This document shows positions 1 through 7,583 of a stretch of DNA of 26,184 nucleotides, one piece after another (position 1 is the first letter of the stretch; each line of letters opens with the position of its first letter). The translations under genes and the position numbers were made by a program. This DNA comes from JADJNW01 sp964596135 (GTDB lineage Bacteria > Bacteroidota > Bacteroidia > Chitinophagales > Saprospiraceae): the NCBI GenBank assembly GCA_964596135.1, contig CAZQTF010000020.1, positions 1 to 26,184 on the forward strand, written 5' to 3'. The notes beneath the pieces were generated by a model, which was not told the origin of the DNA, searched no databases, and worked only from the letters and a program-made list of their open reading frames with translations.

Positions 1-70
1 CGACGGTGCAAGGTCCCAGGCGCCAGATGATATGCATGATTTCTTCTTCGGCTTTCGTTAGTGTGTTCAT
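1..70 (-). CDS. BlaI/MecI/CopY-family transcriptional repressor, N-terminal fragment
   Basis: The gene is cut by the left edge; 23 codons are visible, starting at the ATG at 70 on the minus strand. The residues read MNTLTKAEEEIMHIIWRLGP and continue with CTV. This is the typical start of BlaI/MecI-type winged-helix repressors, where an L-T-x-A-E-x-x-I-M segment leads into helix 1. Family members bind operators as dimers and are usually inactivated through a BlaR1/MecR1-type M56 membrane protease, often encoded next door; any such gene would lie outside the window. The gene sits 55 bases downstream of the TPR gene on the same strand. The family call is good, but the regulated target cannot be known from here. 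Confidence 0.8.
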   Translation of the reverse strand, partial: MNTLTKAEEEIMHIIWRLGPCTV

Positions 71-71
71 T

Positions 72-89
72 TTAAAGTGGTTAAAGTGG
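72..89. repeat. Perfect 9-bp tandem repeat before the BlaI-type gene
   Basis: TTAAAGTGG occurs twice head to tail (72-80 and 81-89), directly ahead of the BlaI-type start at 70. Slightly further upstream, TGTAATT occurs at 90-96 and 109-115, 19 bases apart. Repeats this close to an autoregulated repressor gene could be operator parts, but they do not form the TACA/TGTA dyad usual for this family. Function is therefore speculative. Confidence 0.3.
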
Positions 90-125
90 TGTAATTGGTT
101 AAAAACATTGTAATTAGGGGAATTA

Positions 126-1157
126 TTATTTTGATTGAAAGTGAATGATTTCCTTTAATTGCTGAATACGCTGTTCGGCGTATTCCTTGAATTTTGTATC
201 CCTGGTCGCCAAATACTGCTCATATTGCTTTAATGCTATGCGTTTGTCCTTGTAAGCCAGGTCATTGTTTCGAGCTTGAAAAAATAAGTACTCTGCTTGC
301 GGTTCGTATTCGTAAGCCTTTTGATAATGCGTGACCGCTTTTCGGTAATCCCCTTTTTCTTCATAAATCGCGCCCAGATCGCCATAGTAGGAAGGCACCT
401 TCTCGGAAATACCTTTTTCGATGGCAGTCTCAAAATGCCGGATGCTTTTTTCTACATCTCCTTTTTTGCGGTAAGCCAAACCCAGATACTGATGGGTATG
501 TTCGGTGTCTTCTTCGCGTGTTACGATATGCTCCAGATTCGTGATGGCTTTATCCAAACTGTCTAATTGCAAATAAGCCACGCCGATCATCATTTGATAA
601 TATTCACTGGTGTCGCCCAGCATCATGGTTTTTTCAATCGTTTGAATAACAGTCGGATAATCTCTTTGTTTATTAAATAATCGTGCTTTATTTTGTAATA
701 ATCGGATATTATTGGGATCAATATTTAGTCCTTTTTGTAATATTATTTCAGCGTATTCCAATTGTTCGGATTGAATATATAGCGAGCTAAGCTGGTCAAT
801 GGTTTCGACATCCGAAGGATTGAGTTCGTGCGCACGCAGGAAAAACAAAATGCTTTCGGTGCCCAGCCCGGAACGAATTGCCGAGTAGCCACAGCGCTTG
901 AAGGCAAAGCTGTTGGTGGTATCAATGGAAGCCCAGTAAATGTAATAACGCAGCGCCTCACGGTAGTTGCTTTCGCGCTCATAAATCGCGCCCAATGAAC
1001 TGATAGACTGCGTGTCGGAAGAATCCTGTTTTAAAACTGCATTGTAAAAAAGCTTGGCATCGGGGTAGCGCCCAAGCTGGAAATGACAATAAGCCATTCG
1101 CCGCAGGTACTCCTGGTTTTCTTGATGTTGGATATAACAGGCACTCAGCAATTCCAA
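126..1157 (-). CDS. Tetratricopeptide repeat protein, 5' end interrupted by in-frame TAG
   Basis: The longest uninterrupted frame gives 343 residues made almost wholly of TPR helix pairs (for example YLRRMAYCHFQLGRYPDAKL, YREALRYYIYWASID, YYGDLGAIYEEKGDYRKAV), about eight repeats, so it probably acts as a protein-binding scaffold. The start at 1157 would be a TTG inside a TPR-like helix, which is unlikely to be natural. The same frame extends upstream to an ATG at 1298 that encodes a good signal peptide, but codon 30 of that longer frame is TAG (1209-1211). The intact gene would be 126-1298, about 390 codons, encoding an exported protein. The defect may be a true nonsense mutation, in which case this is a pseudogene, or a sequencing error. 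A well-formed promoter lies just ahead of 1298. The partner is unknown. Confidence 0.75.
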   Translation of the reverse strand: MELLSACYIQHQENQEYLRRMAYCHFQLGRYPDAKLFYNAVLKQDSSDTQSISSLGAIYERESNYREALRYYIYWASIDTTNSFAFKRCGYSAIRSGLGTESILFFLRAHELNPSDVETIDQLSSLYIQSEQLEYAEIILQKGLNIDPNNIRLLQNKARLFNKQRDYPTVIQTIEKTMMLGDTSEYYQMMIGVAYLQLDSLDKAITNLEHIVTREEDTEHTHQYLGLAYRKKGDVEKSIRHFETAIEKGISEKVPSYYGDLGAIYEEKGDYRKAVTHYQKAYEYEPQAEYLFFQARNNDLAYKDKRIALKQYEQYLATRDTKFKEYAEQRIQQLKEIIHFQSK

Positions 1158-1208
1158 TGCCCGATCAAACTGGTAAGCGTTGATGTGTTCCAGCGCCTGC
1201 TGGTATTT

Positions 1209-1298
1209 CTACTGTATGGCGGTTGAATCGAGTTTTGGTTGTGCCGGCAACACAAGCTTGAGCATCATCAGAAAGAGCAGCGTACAAAATTTTTTCAT
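1209..1298 (-). other. Signal-peptide-encoding 5' end of the TPR gene, ending in TAG
   Basis: Reading from the ATG at 1298, the frame encodes MKKFCTLLFLMMLKLVLPAQ, a clear Sec signal peptide with probable cleavage after the A of LPA, then nine more residues and a TAG at 1209-1211. Past the TAG the same frame continues without a break into the TPR protein. The codon before the stop is CAG, and the sequence after it (KYQQALEHINAYQFDRALEL) already looks like a TPR helix. The stop therefore lies inside one ancestral gene rather than between two genes. Confidence 0.7.
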
Positions 1299-1606
1299 GT
1301 TTTAAATAGTTATTGCCATACAAACATACAACTAAAATTTTAGCGTGTCAACTATCGAATACGTTTTTTAACTAAAAAAATAGTCAAAGCTATTTTATTC
1401 AACTATTTGATGATATTTTTATAATTAAAATATTGGCACTTTTAGTGGAAACTACCGAATTGATTGATCTAACAAGAAAAACAACAGTCTGCCCCTTTAC
1501 ACGAATAACAAAAAAGCCTAATTTGCGTGACTATTTGCACAAATACACGTTATATATAATTAGACAGTAAGATAGGCTCAACACAACCCAAAAACACAGG
1601 ATAACA
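1299..1606. other. Divergent AT-rich intergenic region
   Basis: These 308 bases separate the leftward TPR gene from the rightward CotH gene. The left part holds the minus-strand promoter at 1321-1351. The right part is AT-rich, with a TATATATAAT run near 1550-1560, but I found no exact TAnnTTTG box for the CotH gene. I see no ORF or RNA gene here. Confidence 0.6.
1321..1351 (-). promoter_or_regulatory. Bacteroidota-type promoter for the TPR gene
   Basis: On the minus strand, TTG (1349-1351) is followed after exactly 20 bases by TATGTTTG (1321-1328). This fits the Bacteroidota housekeeping consensus of a -33 TTG and a -7 TAnnTTTG with 19-21 bases between. The ATG at 1298 lies 22 bases beyond the -7 box, which supports 1298 as the original start of the TPR gene. 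Confidence 0.6.
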
Positions 1607-3922
1607 TTGAAGAAAACTACATTTTTAGGGCTACTATTGATGGCTTTCCTGCAAATGTTTGCACAGCAGGAGGCATCGGTGACCGAGCTAGAATTTTACC
1701 CGCTCGGTGGATTTCATAACGCGCCGGTAGCAATACAGCTGTATGCTCCCGATGCTGCGATCTATTATACGCTGGACGGCTCCACGCCTACCCGGCGCTC
1801 TGCCGTGTACAAAGAACCGATACGGATCTCAAAAACAGCAGTACTGCGGGCAGTTGCTTACCGCAATGGTAAACGGGGAAAACCGTATGGGCAGACTTAC
1901 TTCATCCAGGAGCCGGCAACGACATTTCCAGTTGTTTCCATTGGTATCACGCCGTCTATTCTTTTCGATCCGGTGCGGGGCATGTTTATGCAAGGCAATC
2001 AACTCGTGAATAATTCCTGGAAAAAACCCGGCGCCAATTTCTGGACCCGGCAGGAAGTGCCAACGCACATAGAAATTTTTGAATCGGATGGAAAGTGCGT
2101 TTACAATAGTTTATCTGGTCTTCGTTTATTTGGTGGCATGAGCCGCCTGTTTCCACAAAAATCCATAACGCTGGTGGCGCGTGAGCGCTATGGCGCCAAG
2201 CGTTTTGATTATCCCATTTTTGGCGCAGATGGGCTGAAAGATTTTAAGTTTCTGGTGCTGCGCAATTCGGGTAGCGATTGGGGAAAAACACATTTCCGCG
2301 ATGCGCTGATGACTGGTTTGCTCGACGATTGGGACATAGACAAACAGGATTACCGCCCTGCGCACGTTTACATCAACGGTAAATATTGGGGCATTTACAA
2401 CATTCGCGAAAAAATTAATCGCTATTTTATTGAGGATCATCACAAAGAGGTAGACAAAGATAGTATTGACTTTCTGGAACACAATGTCATTCGTAGGCGG
2501 GGTAGCAGTCGTCATTATCGCCACATGTTGGATTTTATTGCCAAAAACAGCCTTCGTGACCCCGCAAATTATGCCTACGTTCAGACACTGATGGACGTGG
2601 ACAACTTTATGAACTACCAGATCGCCCAAATCTATTTTGATAATCAGGATGCAGGTGGCAATATCAAATACTGGCGCCCCAAAACCCACGACGGCCGATG
2701 GCGCTGGATTCTTTACGACACCGACTGGGGCTTCGGCTTACACGATGCACAAGCTTATAAAAACAATAGTCTGGCTTTTCATACGGAACCCAACGGACCC
2801 TCTTGGCCCAATCCTGCCTGGAGCACGTTCCTCCTGCGCAAGTTGCTTGAAAATCCTGAATTCGAACGGAAATTTATCACCCGTTTTGCCGACCATTTGA
2901 ATACTACTTTCCATCCGCTGCAGGTAGAGCACAAAATAGATGAATTGTATCAGCAACTGCTGCCGGAAATCGGGCGTCACCTCAAGCGCTGGCAATTTAG
3001 CGAAGCAGAATGGGAAACGGAAGTAAACAGGCTTCGCATTTTTGCACAGGAGCGTTCATACTATACGCGCCTGCATCTCATGGATCGCTTCAATACCGGC
3101 GCTTTGCACACCTTTCAGGTGAGCGTGGAGGGCGGCGGCTCGGTGCTGGTCAATGATTATATCAATGTAGATGCCCGACGGTCGTTTGAAGGTGAATATT
3201 TTGCCAATGTTCCGGTTTCGATTAAAGTAGTGCCGCACAACGGCTACCGCTTCGTTCGCTGGGAAGGTATTGAAGCACCGAAAGAACAGCGCGAAATTAT
3301 TTTCAAACCGCAGGAAAAAATCACCGCGATCAAAGCCGTTTTTGAAAAATATGAACACCCGCTCGCCGGCAAGATCGTCATCAACGAAATCAGCGCTAAT
3401 AATCGCCAATCGGGTGACTGGATAGAGCTTTTTAATGGCGCTAAAGACAAAGTGAACCTGCGTGGCTGGGTACTGACGGATTTGCAAAATGAATTTGTCT
3501 TTCCGAATGTAGATATTCTTCCCAACGATTACCTTGTGGTGTGCGAAGACCGGCGGCGCTTTTACAACACTTTCCCGGAAGCGTACAATGTGGTAGGTGA
3601 TCTGAGCTTTGGCTTGAACAAATACCGGGAGCGGATTGAATTGTTTACGTCGTTCGGCGCGGTGGTGGACAGTGTTTACTACGAATTGCCACCTTCTGAT
3701 TCGATTTTTACCTTGAGTTTGCTGATGCCTTCCCTCGATAATAGTGACCGTGAGAATTGGGAAATACGCCCCGGTATAGGATCACCCAATGCTCCGAATC
3801 CTTATTTTCTGGAAAGTAGCATTCGTACCTTGCAAAAAGAATGGCTGGAAATTGGTATGGCGGCAGGAGTAGTCGTATTGTGCCTGGTGCTACTGATCTT
3901 ACGGCATCGAAGAATTTTATAG
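1607..3922 (+). CDS. Secreted CotH-kinase/lamin-tail multidomain surface protein
   Basis: The 771-residue product opens with a signal peptide (about residues 1-20, ending MFAQ). A chitobiase C-terminal-like Ig fold follows (about 36-100; YYTLDGSTPT at 53-62). The CotH kinase-like domain spans about 155-430 and shows the NGKYWGIYNIREK nucleotide-binding strand (257-269), NYQIAQIYFDNQD (336-348) and the metal-site motif ILYDTDWGFG (368-377). A bacterial-repeat-type beta domain (about 503-582) and a lamin-tail domain (about 588-700) come next. The protein ends in a membrane helix (about 748-765) with a basic tail, HRR. CotH-family proteins include protein kinases of spore coats, so it may phosphorylate envelope proteins, but the substrate is unknown. 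The start is TTG; the lysine-rich signal peptide begins exactly there and no better ATG is near. It has no type IX sorting domain, so it is probably membrane-anchored. Confidence 0.85.
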   Translation: MKKTTFLGLLLMAFLQMFAQQEASVTELEFYPLGGFHNAPVAIQLYAPDAAIYYTLDGSTPTRRSAVYKEPIRISKTAVLRAVAYRNGKRGKPYGQTYFIQEPATTFPVVSIGITPSILFDPVRGMFMQGNQLVNNSWKKPGANFWTRQEVPTHIEIFESDGKCVYNSLSGLRLFGGMSRLFPQKSITLVARERYGAKRFDYPIFGADGLKDFKFLVLRNSGSDWGKTHFRDALMTGLLDDWDIDKQDYRPAHVYINGKYWGIYNIREKINRYFIEDHHKEVDKDSIDFLEHNVIRRRGSSRHYRHMLDFIAKNSLRDPANYAYVQTLMDVDNFMNYQIAQIYFDNQDAGGNIKYWRPKTHDGRWRWILYDTDWGFGLHDAQAYKNNSLAFHTEPNGPSWPNPAWSTFLLRKLLENPEFERKFITRFADHLNTTFHPLQVEHKIDELYQQLLPEIGRHLKRWQFSEAEWETEVNRLRIFAQERSYYTRLHLMDRFNTGALHTFQVSVEGGGSVLVNDYINVDARRSFEGEYFANVPVSIKVVPHNGYRFVRWEGIEAPKEQREIIFKPQEKITAIKAVFEKYEHPLAGKIVINEISANNRQSGDWIELFNGAKDKVNLRGWVLTDLQNEFVFPNVDILPNDYLVVCEDRRRFYNTFPEAYNVVGDLSFGLNKYRERIELFTSFGAVVDSVYYELPPSDSIFTLSLLMPSLDNSDRENWEIRPGIGSPNAPNPYFLESSIRTLQKEWLEIGMAAGVVVLCLVLLILRHRRIL

Positions 3923-3930
3923 CGATGATA

Positions 3931-3964
3931 AGCGCTGTCAGCATTTTAAGATGCCAACAGCGCT
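3931..3964. terminator. Bidirectional hairpin terminator between convergent genes
   Basis: AGCGCTGT (3931-3938) pairs fully with ACAGCGCT (3957-3964), and inside it GCAT (3941-3944) pairs with ATGC (3951-3954), leaving a 6-base loop. It lies between the stop of the CotH gene and the stop of the desaturase gene and has T/A-rich flanks, so it can serve both strands. Confidence 0.75.
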
Positions 3965-3974
3965 CCTCCGTGTT

Positions 3975-5042
3975 TTAATTTTTGCCCAACTGCCGCAGGT
4001 GCGCTACATGCGAGGCAATAGCCATGCGGGTTTTGGGATATTCAATGTATCGAATGCCATATTCGGCGCAAGCCTGCTTGATAATTTTGCTGATCGCCGG
4101 ATAATGGATATGTGAAATCTGCGGGAATAAATGGTGCTCGATCTGGAAATTCAAGCCACCCAGCCACCATGTAATGACCTTATTTCTCGTTGCAAAATTG
4201 GCGGTTGTATTTAGTTGGTGAATTGCCCACTCATCTTCGATCTCGTTTTTGGGCTGAACAGGCACAGCAAAACTGGTCTCTTCTACCACATGCGCCAACT
4301 GAAATACAATGCTAAGTACAAAACCGGTCACCATACCATAAACCAGAAAACCGATCAGCCATGGTACAAAGCCCAACATATAGATTGGAATAATCACAAA
4401 CAGCGCTAAGTGTACTACTTTGAAAGCCCAGAAGATGAGGTGTTCCTGAATATTCATCGGCTTCATCGGCATATTACCTACCTTTTTGGTAAAATACTTC
4501 TCGTAGTCGGTAAAAAAGACCCAGTACAAATAAAGCAACGAGTAAGCCAGCCAAAAGTAGAGGTGCTGATAGCGATGCAATTTGTAGCGCTTCTGGGTTT
4601 CACAAAGACGCAGGAACGGGCGCGCGTCAATGTCGTCATCCACTCCGTCAATGTTGGTAAAGGTATGATGCACTACATTGTGCTTGGTTTTCCACATAAA
4701 AACATTGGCGCCCAGGAAATTGAGCGAAAGCCCCGCCAATTCGTTCACCCACTTGTACTTGCTGAAGCTGCCGTGTGCGCCGTCGTGCATGACGTTGAAG
4801 CCAATGGCCGCGGTCAATCCGCCTAAGGTTATAGATTCGAGGATGGCAAACCAGTAAGCCGGTGTAAAAAACACCAGATGAACATAAATCAGTACAAAGC
4901 TGACCATCAGAATAATGGCCTTGATAAACAACTCGTAGTTGCCGGTTTTTGCCTTGCCAACTTCGACGAAGTACTCATTGATTCTTTTTCGTAGCTCTCC
5001 GTGGAAAGAATTGGCTTGCGTTAAAAACTTTGGTGCAGTCAT
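3975..5042 (-). CDS. Membrane fatty acid (acyl-lipid/acyl-CoA) desaturase, front-end type
   Basis: This 355-residue integral membrane di-iron desaturase introduces double bonds into fatty acyl chains. All three histidine boxes are present: HDGAH (86-90), HNVVHH (121-126) and QIEHH (300-304). Gln in place of the first His of the third box is the mark of the front-end (delta-5/delta-6-like) desaturase branch. Membrane segments lie near 40-82, 162-178, 203-222 and 228-250. There is no cytochrome b5 domain, so electrons must come from a separate ferredoxin or cytochrome. The start is the ATG at 5042. It is transcribed alone, converging on the CotH gene. The exact double-bond position cannot be read from sequence. 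Confidence 0.9.
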   Translation of the reverse strand: MTAPKFLTQANSFHGELRKRINEYFVEVGKAKTGNYELFIKAIILMVSFVLIYVHLVFFTPAYWFAILESITLGGLTAAIGFNVMHDGAHGSFSKYKWVNELAGLSLNFLGANVFMWKTKHNVVHHTFTNIDGVDDDIDARPFLRLCETQKRYKLHRYQHLYFWLAYSLLYLYWVFFTDYEKYFTKKVGNMPMKPMNIQEHLIFWAFKVVHLALFVIIPIYMLGFVPWLIGFLVYGMVTGFVLSIVFQLAHVVEETSFAVPVQPKNEIEDEWAIHQLNTTANFATRNKVITWWLGGLNFQIEHHLFPQISHIHYPAISKIIKQACAEYGIRYIEYPKTRMAIASHVAHLRQLGKN

Positions 5043-5250
5043 TCAAGTGAAAATTTAAACATTGGACAATTAAAAATGAACCTATTCAAACCGGATTAAT
5101 GTTGAAAAGGAAGCACTAAAGGTAATACCTAAAACCGAAATACCAGAAATTTTAAAATTTTCCCGCACGTCGTAGATTAAGAGAAGTACCCATCTTCTTT
5201 ATACACTGCCCGCCCTAAAAAGATTTGTCATTTTTTCTTTACAAAAGGGG

Positions 5251-6333
5251 TTATTTCATAAACTCCGCCACTAAGCGATGGAAATGGTGCACGCCCTGCT
5301 CCTGGCTTGGCGAAAAGCGTCCGTGTTGGTAAAACCGCGATTGCAGCCCTCGCTGTACGCTTTCCACCACCGCATCGTCTTCCAATTCGGTTTGGTTAAT
5401 CCGGTTTACTTCGCGTTTGAACGTCGTATTTCCAAAATAATAAGTCCGGTAGCGAATGGCAGTACGGTTGTGGCTCAAAGGTTCCACCACGTTCATGGAC
5501 AAGCCCCAGGGATAGAAATTGAGCATCAGATTGGGAAACAGCCAGAAATAATAAGCATACACTTGTTTGCCGTAATCCGGCGAATCCGGTGGGAGGTCGA
5601 AGCAAGGTTCGCCTGTCTTAGCGATGCCGACCTGCAAACTGCAATAATCGAAAATCTCGTACTGATAATTTTTAAAATCCAGCGCCTGATTCAACGCCGG
5701 ATGCACAAACGGAATGTGAAAACCTTCGAGGTAATTGTCGCAATACAGCGCCCAGTTAGCATTGATGAAATAATCCTGCGAATGTTGCGGTGCGAAAGTC
5801 ATGGTATCGAGCGGCAGCCAGCCGATGCGCGCCTGGATCGGGCGGATCATGTCGGCGAAGTTCACTTTGGGATTCAGCGATACAAATAGCATACCCATCC
5901 ACTCCTCAAACGACACTTTGGTCAGATCGTCCATCGGTGAAGGGAAATTTTCCACCGCCTCAAATTCGGGCATACTTTTGAATGAGCCATCCAGCCGGAA
6001 ACAGCGCCCATGGTAGCCACAGGTAAGTATTCGGCTTTTGCCGGGCTGCTCAACGACGATCTTGCCGCGGTGCGTACAAACGTTTGATAGACAATACTTC
6101 TTACCGTCTGCATCTTGGGTAAAAACCAACGGCTCGTTCAGCACATCCGGGAGCAGCGTTATCGGATGGACACTCATCGGCTCGCTTACTGCATCAGCAT
6201 CAGCAGCATATAGCCAGGTAGTGGCGAAAATCTTTTCTCTGGTTTCCGCAAACACCTCCGGTTTTTTGTAAAACCAGCCGGGCAAGGTATCGGAGTGGCG
6301 AATATCCTGTTGAATGTGGAGTGGTGGCATCAT
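5251..6333 (-). CDS. Rieske [2Fe-2S] non-haem iron oxygenase alpha subunit
   Basis: This 360-residue protein has the two-domain layout of Rieske oxygenase large subunits. The Rieske cluster ligands are Cys86/His88 (CTHRG, 86-90) and Cys105/His108 (CGYHGR). In the catalytic domain DNYLEGFHIPFVH (199-211) gives His206 and His211; the acidic pair at 319-320 probably supplies the Asp ligand. Glu203 occupies the inter-subunit bridging position, where naphthalene dioxygenase-type enzymes have Asp and carnitine oxygenase CntA has Glu. The C-terminus (VQRGL at 326-330, then GVHHFH at 347-352) also resembles the choline/glycine-betaine monooxygenase group. No reductase or ferredoxin gene is adjacent, so the substrate is open; a quaternary amine is one possibility. 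Two ATGs start the frame, and the first (6333) is used here. Confidence 0.88.
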   Translation of the reverse strand: MMPPLHIQQDIRHSDTLPGWFYKKPEVFAETREKIFATTWLYAADADAVSEPMSVHPITLLPDVLNEPLVFTQDADGKKYCLSNVCTHRGKIVVEQPGKSRILTCGYHGRCFRLDGSFKSMPEFEAVENFPSPMDDLTKVSFEEWMGMLFVSLNPKVNFADMIRPIQARIGWLPLDTMTFAPQHSQDYFINANWALYCDNYLEGFHIPFVHPALNQALDFKNYQYEIFDYCSLQVGIAKTGEPCFDLPPDSPDYGKQVYAYYFWLFPNLMLNFYPWGLSMNVVEPLSHNRTAIRYRTYYFGNTTFKREVNRINQTELEDDAVVESVQRGLQSRFYQHGRFSPSQEQGVHHFHRLVAEFMK

Positions 6334-6349
6334 ACGTTCCTATTTTTTG

Positions 6350-6357
6350 CAAAGATA
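6350..6357 (-). promoter_or_regulatory. -7 box upstream of the Rieske oxygenase gene
   Basis: TATCTTTG on the minus strand matches the Bacteroidota -7 consensus TAnnTTTG exactly and lies 16 bases before the ATG at 6333. No TTG stands at the ideal upstream distance, so the -33 half is weak. Confidence 0.4.
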
Positions 6358-6462
6358 AATGGCAGAAAAGAAGCAAATGAAAAATTCAACATTTCACAAA
6401 AAATTATTTTTACCGATTAAACTTTCCGTGCAAATTGCAGTCTTAATGACAAATTCACTTTT

Positions 6463-7038
6463 GTGCAGACGCCGCGAACCGACATAACGGATGAAAACAT
6501 TCTACAGCTTTTGCAAAACGAGCGCTCCGCCGAGCACGGTTTCCGACTGCTGATGCAAAAGTACCAGGAGCAATTGTACTGGGTGATCCGGCGCATGGTG
6601 CAAGATCATGACGATGCCAACGATGTAATCCAGAACTGTTTCATCAAGGTATTTCGCAGCATTCATACCTTTGAGGGGAAAGCGAAGTTGTACACTTGGC
6701 TATATCGTATTGCTGTAAATGAAGCGATTACTTTTTTAAACCAGAAAAAACGAAAAGCCATCAGTTCCATCGAAGATGGAGAATTCCCTTTGGCAAACCA
6801 ATTGCAGGCAAACGAAAGCCCCGATGGCAACGCCCTGCAAATGCGACTCCGGGAAGCTTTGTTGCAATTGCCTGAAAAGCAGCGTGTTGTATTCGAGATG
6901 CGCTATTATGACGAAACACCCTACGAAGAAATGTCGGAAATACTCGACACATCGGTGGGCGCGCTGAAAGCATCGTATCACCACGCAGTGAAAAAGATTG
7001 AGAATTATTTCAGAGCTATTGAAATTGGAGAGCTATGA
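6463..7038 (+). CDS. ECF-type RNA polymerase sigma-70 factor
   Basis: The 191-residue product has the two domains of an extracytoplasmic-function sigma factor. Region 2 spans about residues 33-98; DDANDVIQNCFIKVFRSI contacts core polymerase and EGKAKLYTWLYRIAVNEA reads the -10 element. Region 4 spans about 127-180, with LPEKQRVVFEMRYYDETPYE followed by a helix-turn-helix (MSEILDTSVGALKASYHHAV). The start is GTG at 6463; a nearby ATG at 6446 is in another frame. The gene overlaps the next by 4 bases (ATGA), so the two are translationally coupled and form an operon with the Spy-like gene. The layout suggests envelope stress response and self-regulation. Its target promoters are not visible from sequence alone. 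Confidence 0.93.
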   Translation: MQTPRTDITDENILQLLQNERSAEHGFRLLMQKYQEQLYWVIRRMVQDHDDANDVIQNCFIKVFRSIHTFEGKAKLYTWLYRIAVNEAITFLNQKKRKAISSIEDGEFPLANQLQANESPDGNALQMRLREALLQLPEKQRVVFEMRYYDETPYEEMSEILDTSVGALKASYHHAVKKIENYFRAIEIGEL

Positions 7039-7559
7039 AAAATCAAGAGGATGCAAAAAAAGAACTCCGGGAACTATCGCCCCTGCTGGCAAAGCTAAAA
7101 GCAGAGCAACAACCGCTGGAGATTCCGGAAAATTATTTTGAAGCACTGCCGGATCAAATCTGGGAGCAAATCAGGCTGATGCCACAGCCGGAGCGCCCAA
7201 CGCCACGCCCAGGGGTGTGGGAGCGTTTGCAAAACGTATGGCAGACTTTGCTGCAGCCCAGAATCGCCATCAGTCTGGCAACCTTCGCGATACTGATCGT
7301 CGTCGGTATTTTTTTGCTGAAGCCAGACTCGGCTAAAGATTCAGCAAATATGCTGTCGGGGCTCTCCGCCGAAGAAGTGACCGCTTACATGGTGCAAAAT
7401 CTTCATGAATTTGATACAGAGCTGCTGATCGAAGCTGCGGCAGCCCACCCGGATATGAGCATCCTTTCGGGATCGGAATTTAATGAGGAAGAAATCGAGC
7501 AACTAATTGACGAGGTCGTCAAAGACCTGGATGAGGAAACTTTGGAAGAACTTTTGTAA
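7035..7559 (+). CDS. Single-pass membrane anti-sigma-like protein
   Basis: This 174-residue protein has a cytoplasmic N-terminus, one membrane helix (about residues 77-96, IAISLATFAILIVVGIFLL) and a strongly acidic outer part ending DLDEETLEELL. The motif PENYFEALPD (31-40) resembles the short P-x-x-Y-F-x-x-L-P segment common in Bacteroidota proteins encoded right after ECF sigma factors. Its start overlaps the sigma factor stop by 4 bases. By position and topology it most likely holds the sigma factor inactive at the membrane and releases it on an envelope signal. I see no zinc-binding anti-sigma motif (HxxxCxxC), so this role rests on context. Confidence 0.7.
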   Translation: MKNQEDAKKELRELSPLLAKLKAEQQPLEIPENYFEALPDQIWEQIRLMPQPERPTPRPGVWERLQNVWQTLLQPRIAISLATFAILIVVGIFLLKPDSAKDSANMLSGLSAEEVTAYMVQNLHEFDTELLIEAAAAHPDMSILSGSEFNEEEIEQLIDEVVKDLDEETLEELL

Positions 7560-7583
7560 AACAGTTTTAAAAATCACAACACA

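Noticed and set aside
1209..1211. TAG read as pyrrolysine or another recoded amino acid
   Set aside because: A single TAG near the N-terminus of a TPR protein, with no pylT/pylS visible and normal TAG stops elsewhere (the GT4 gene ends in TAG), makes recoding unlikely.
2126..2689. 187-codon minus-strand ORF inside the CotH gene
   Set aside because: It is a shadow of a well-supported coding frame and shows no domain or signal of its own.
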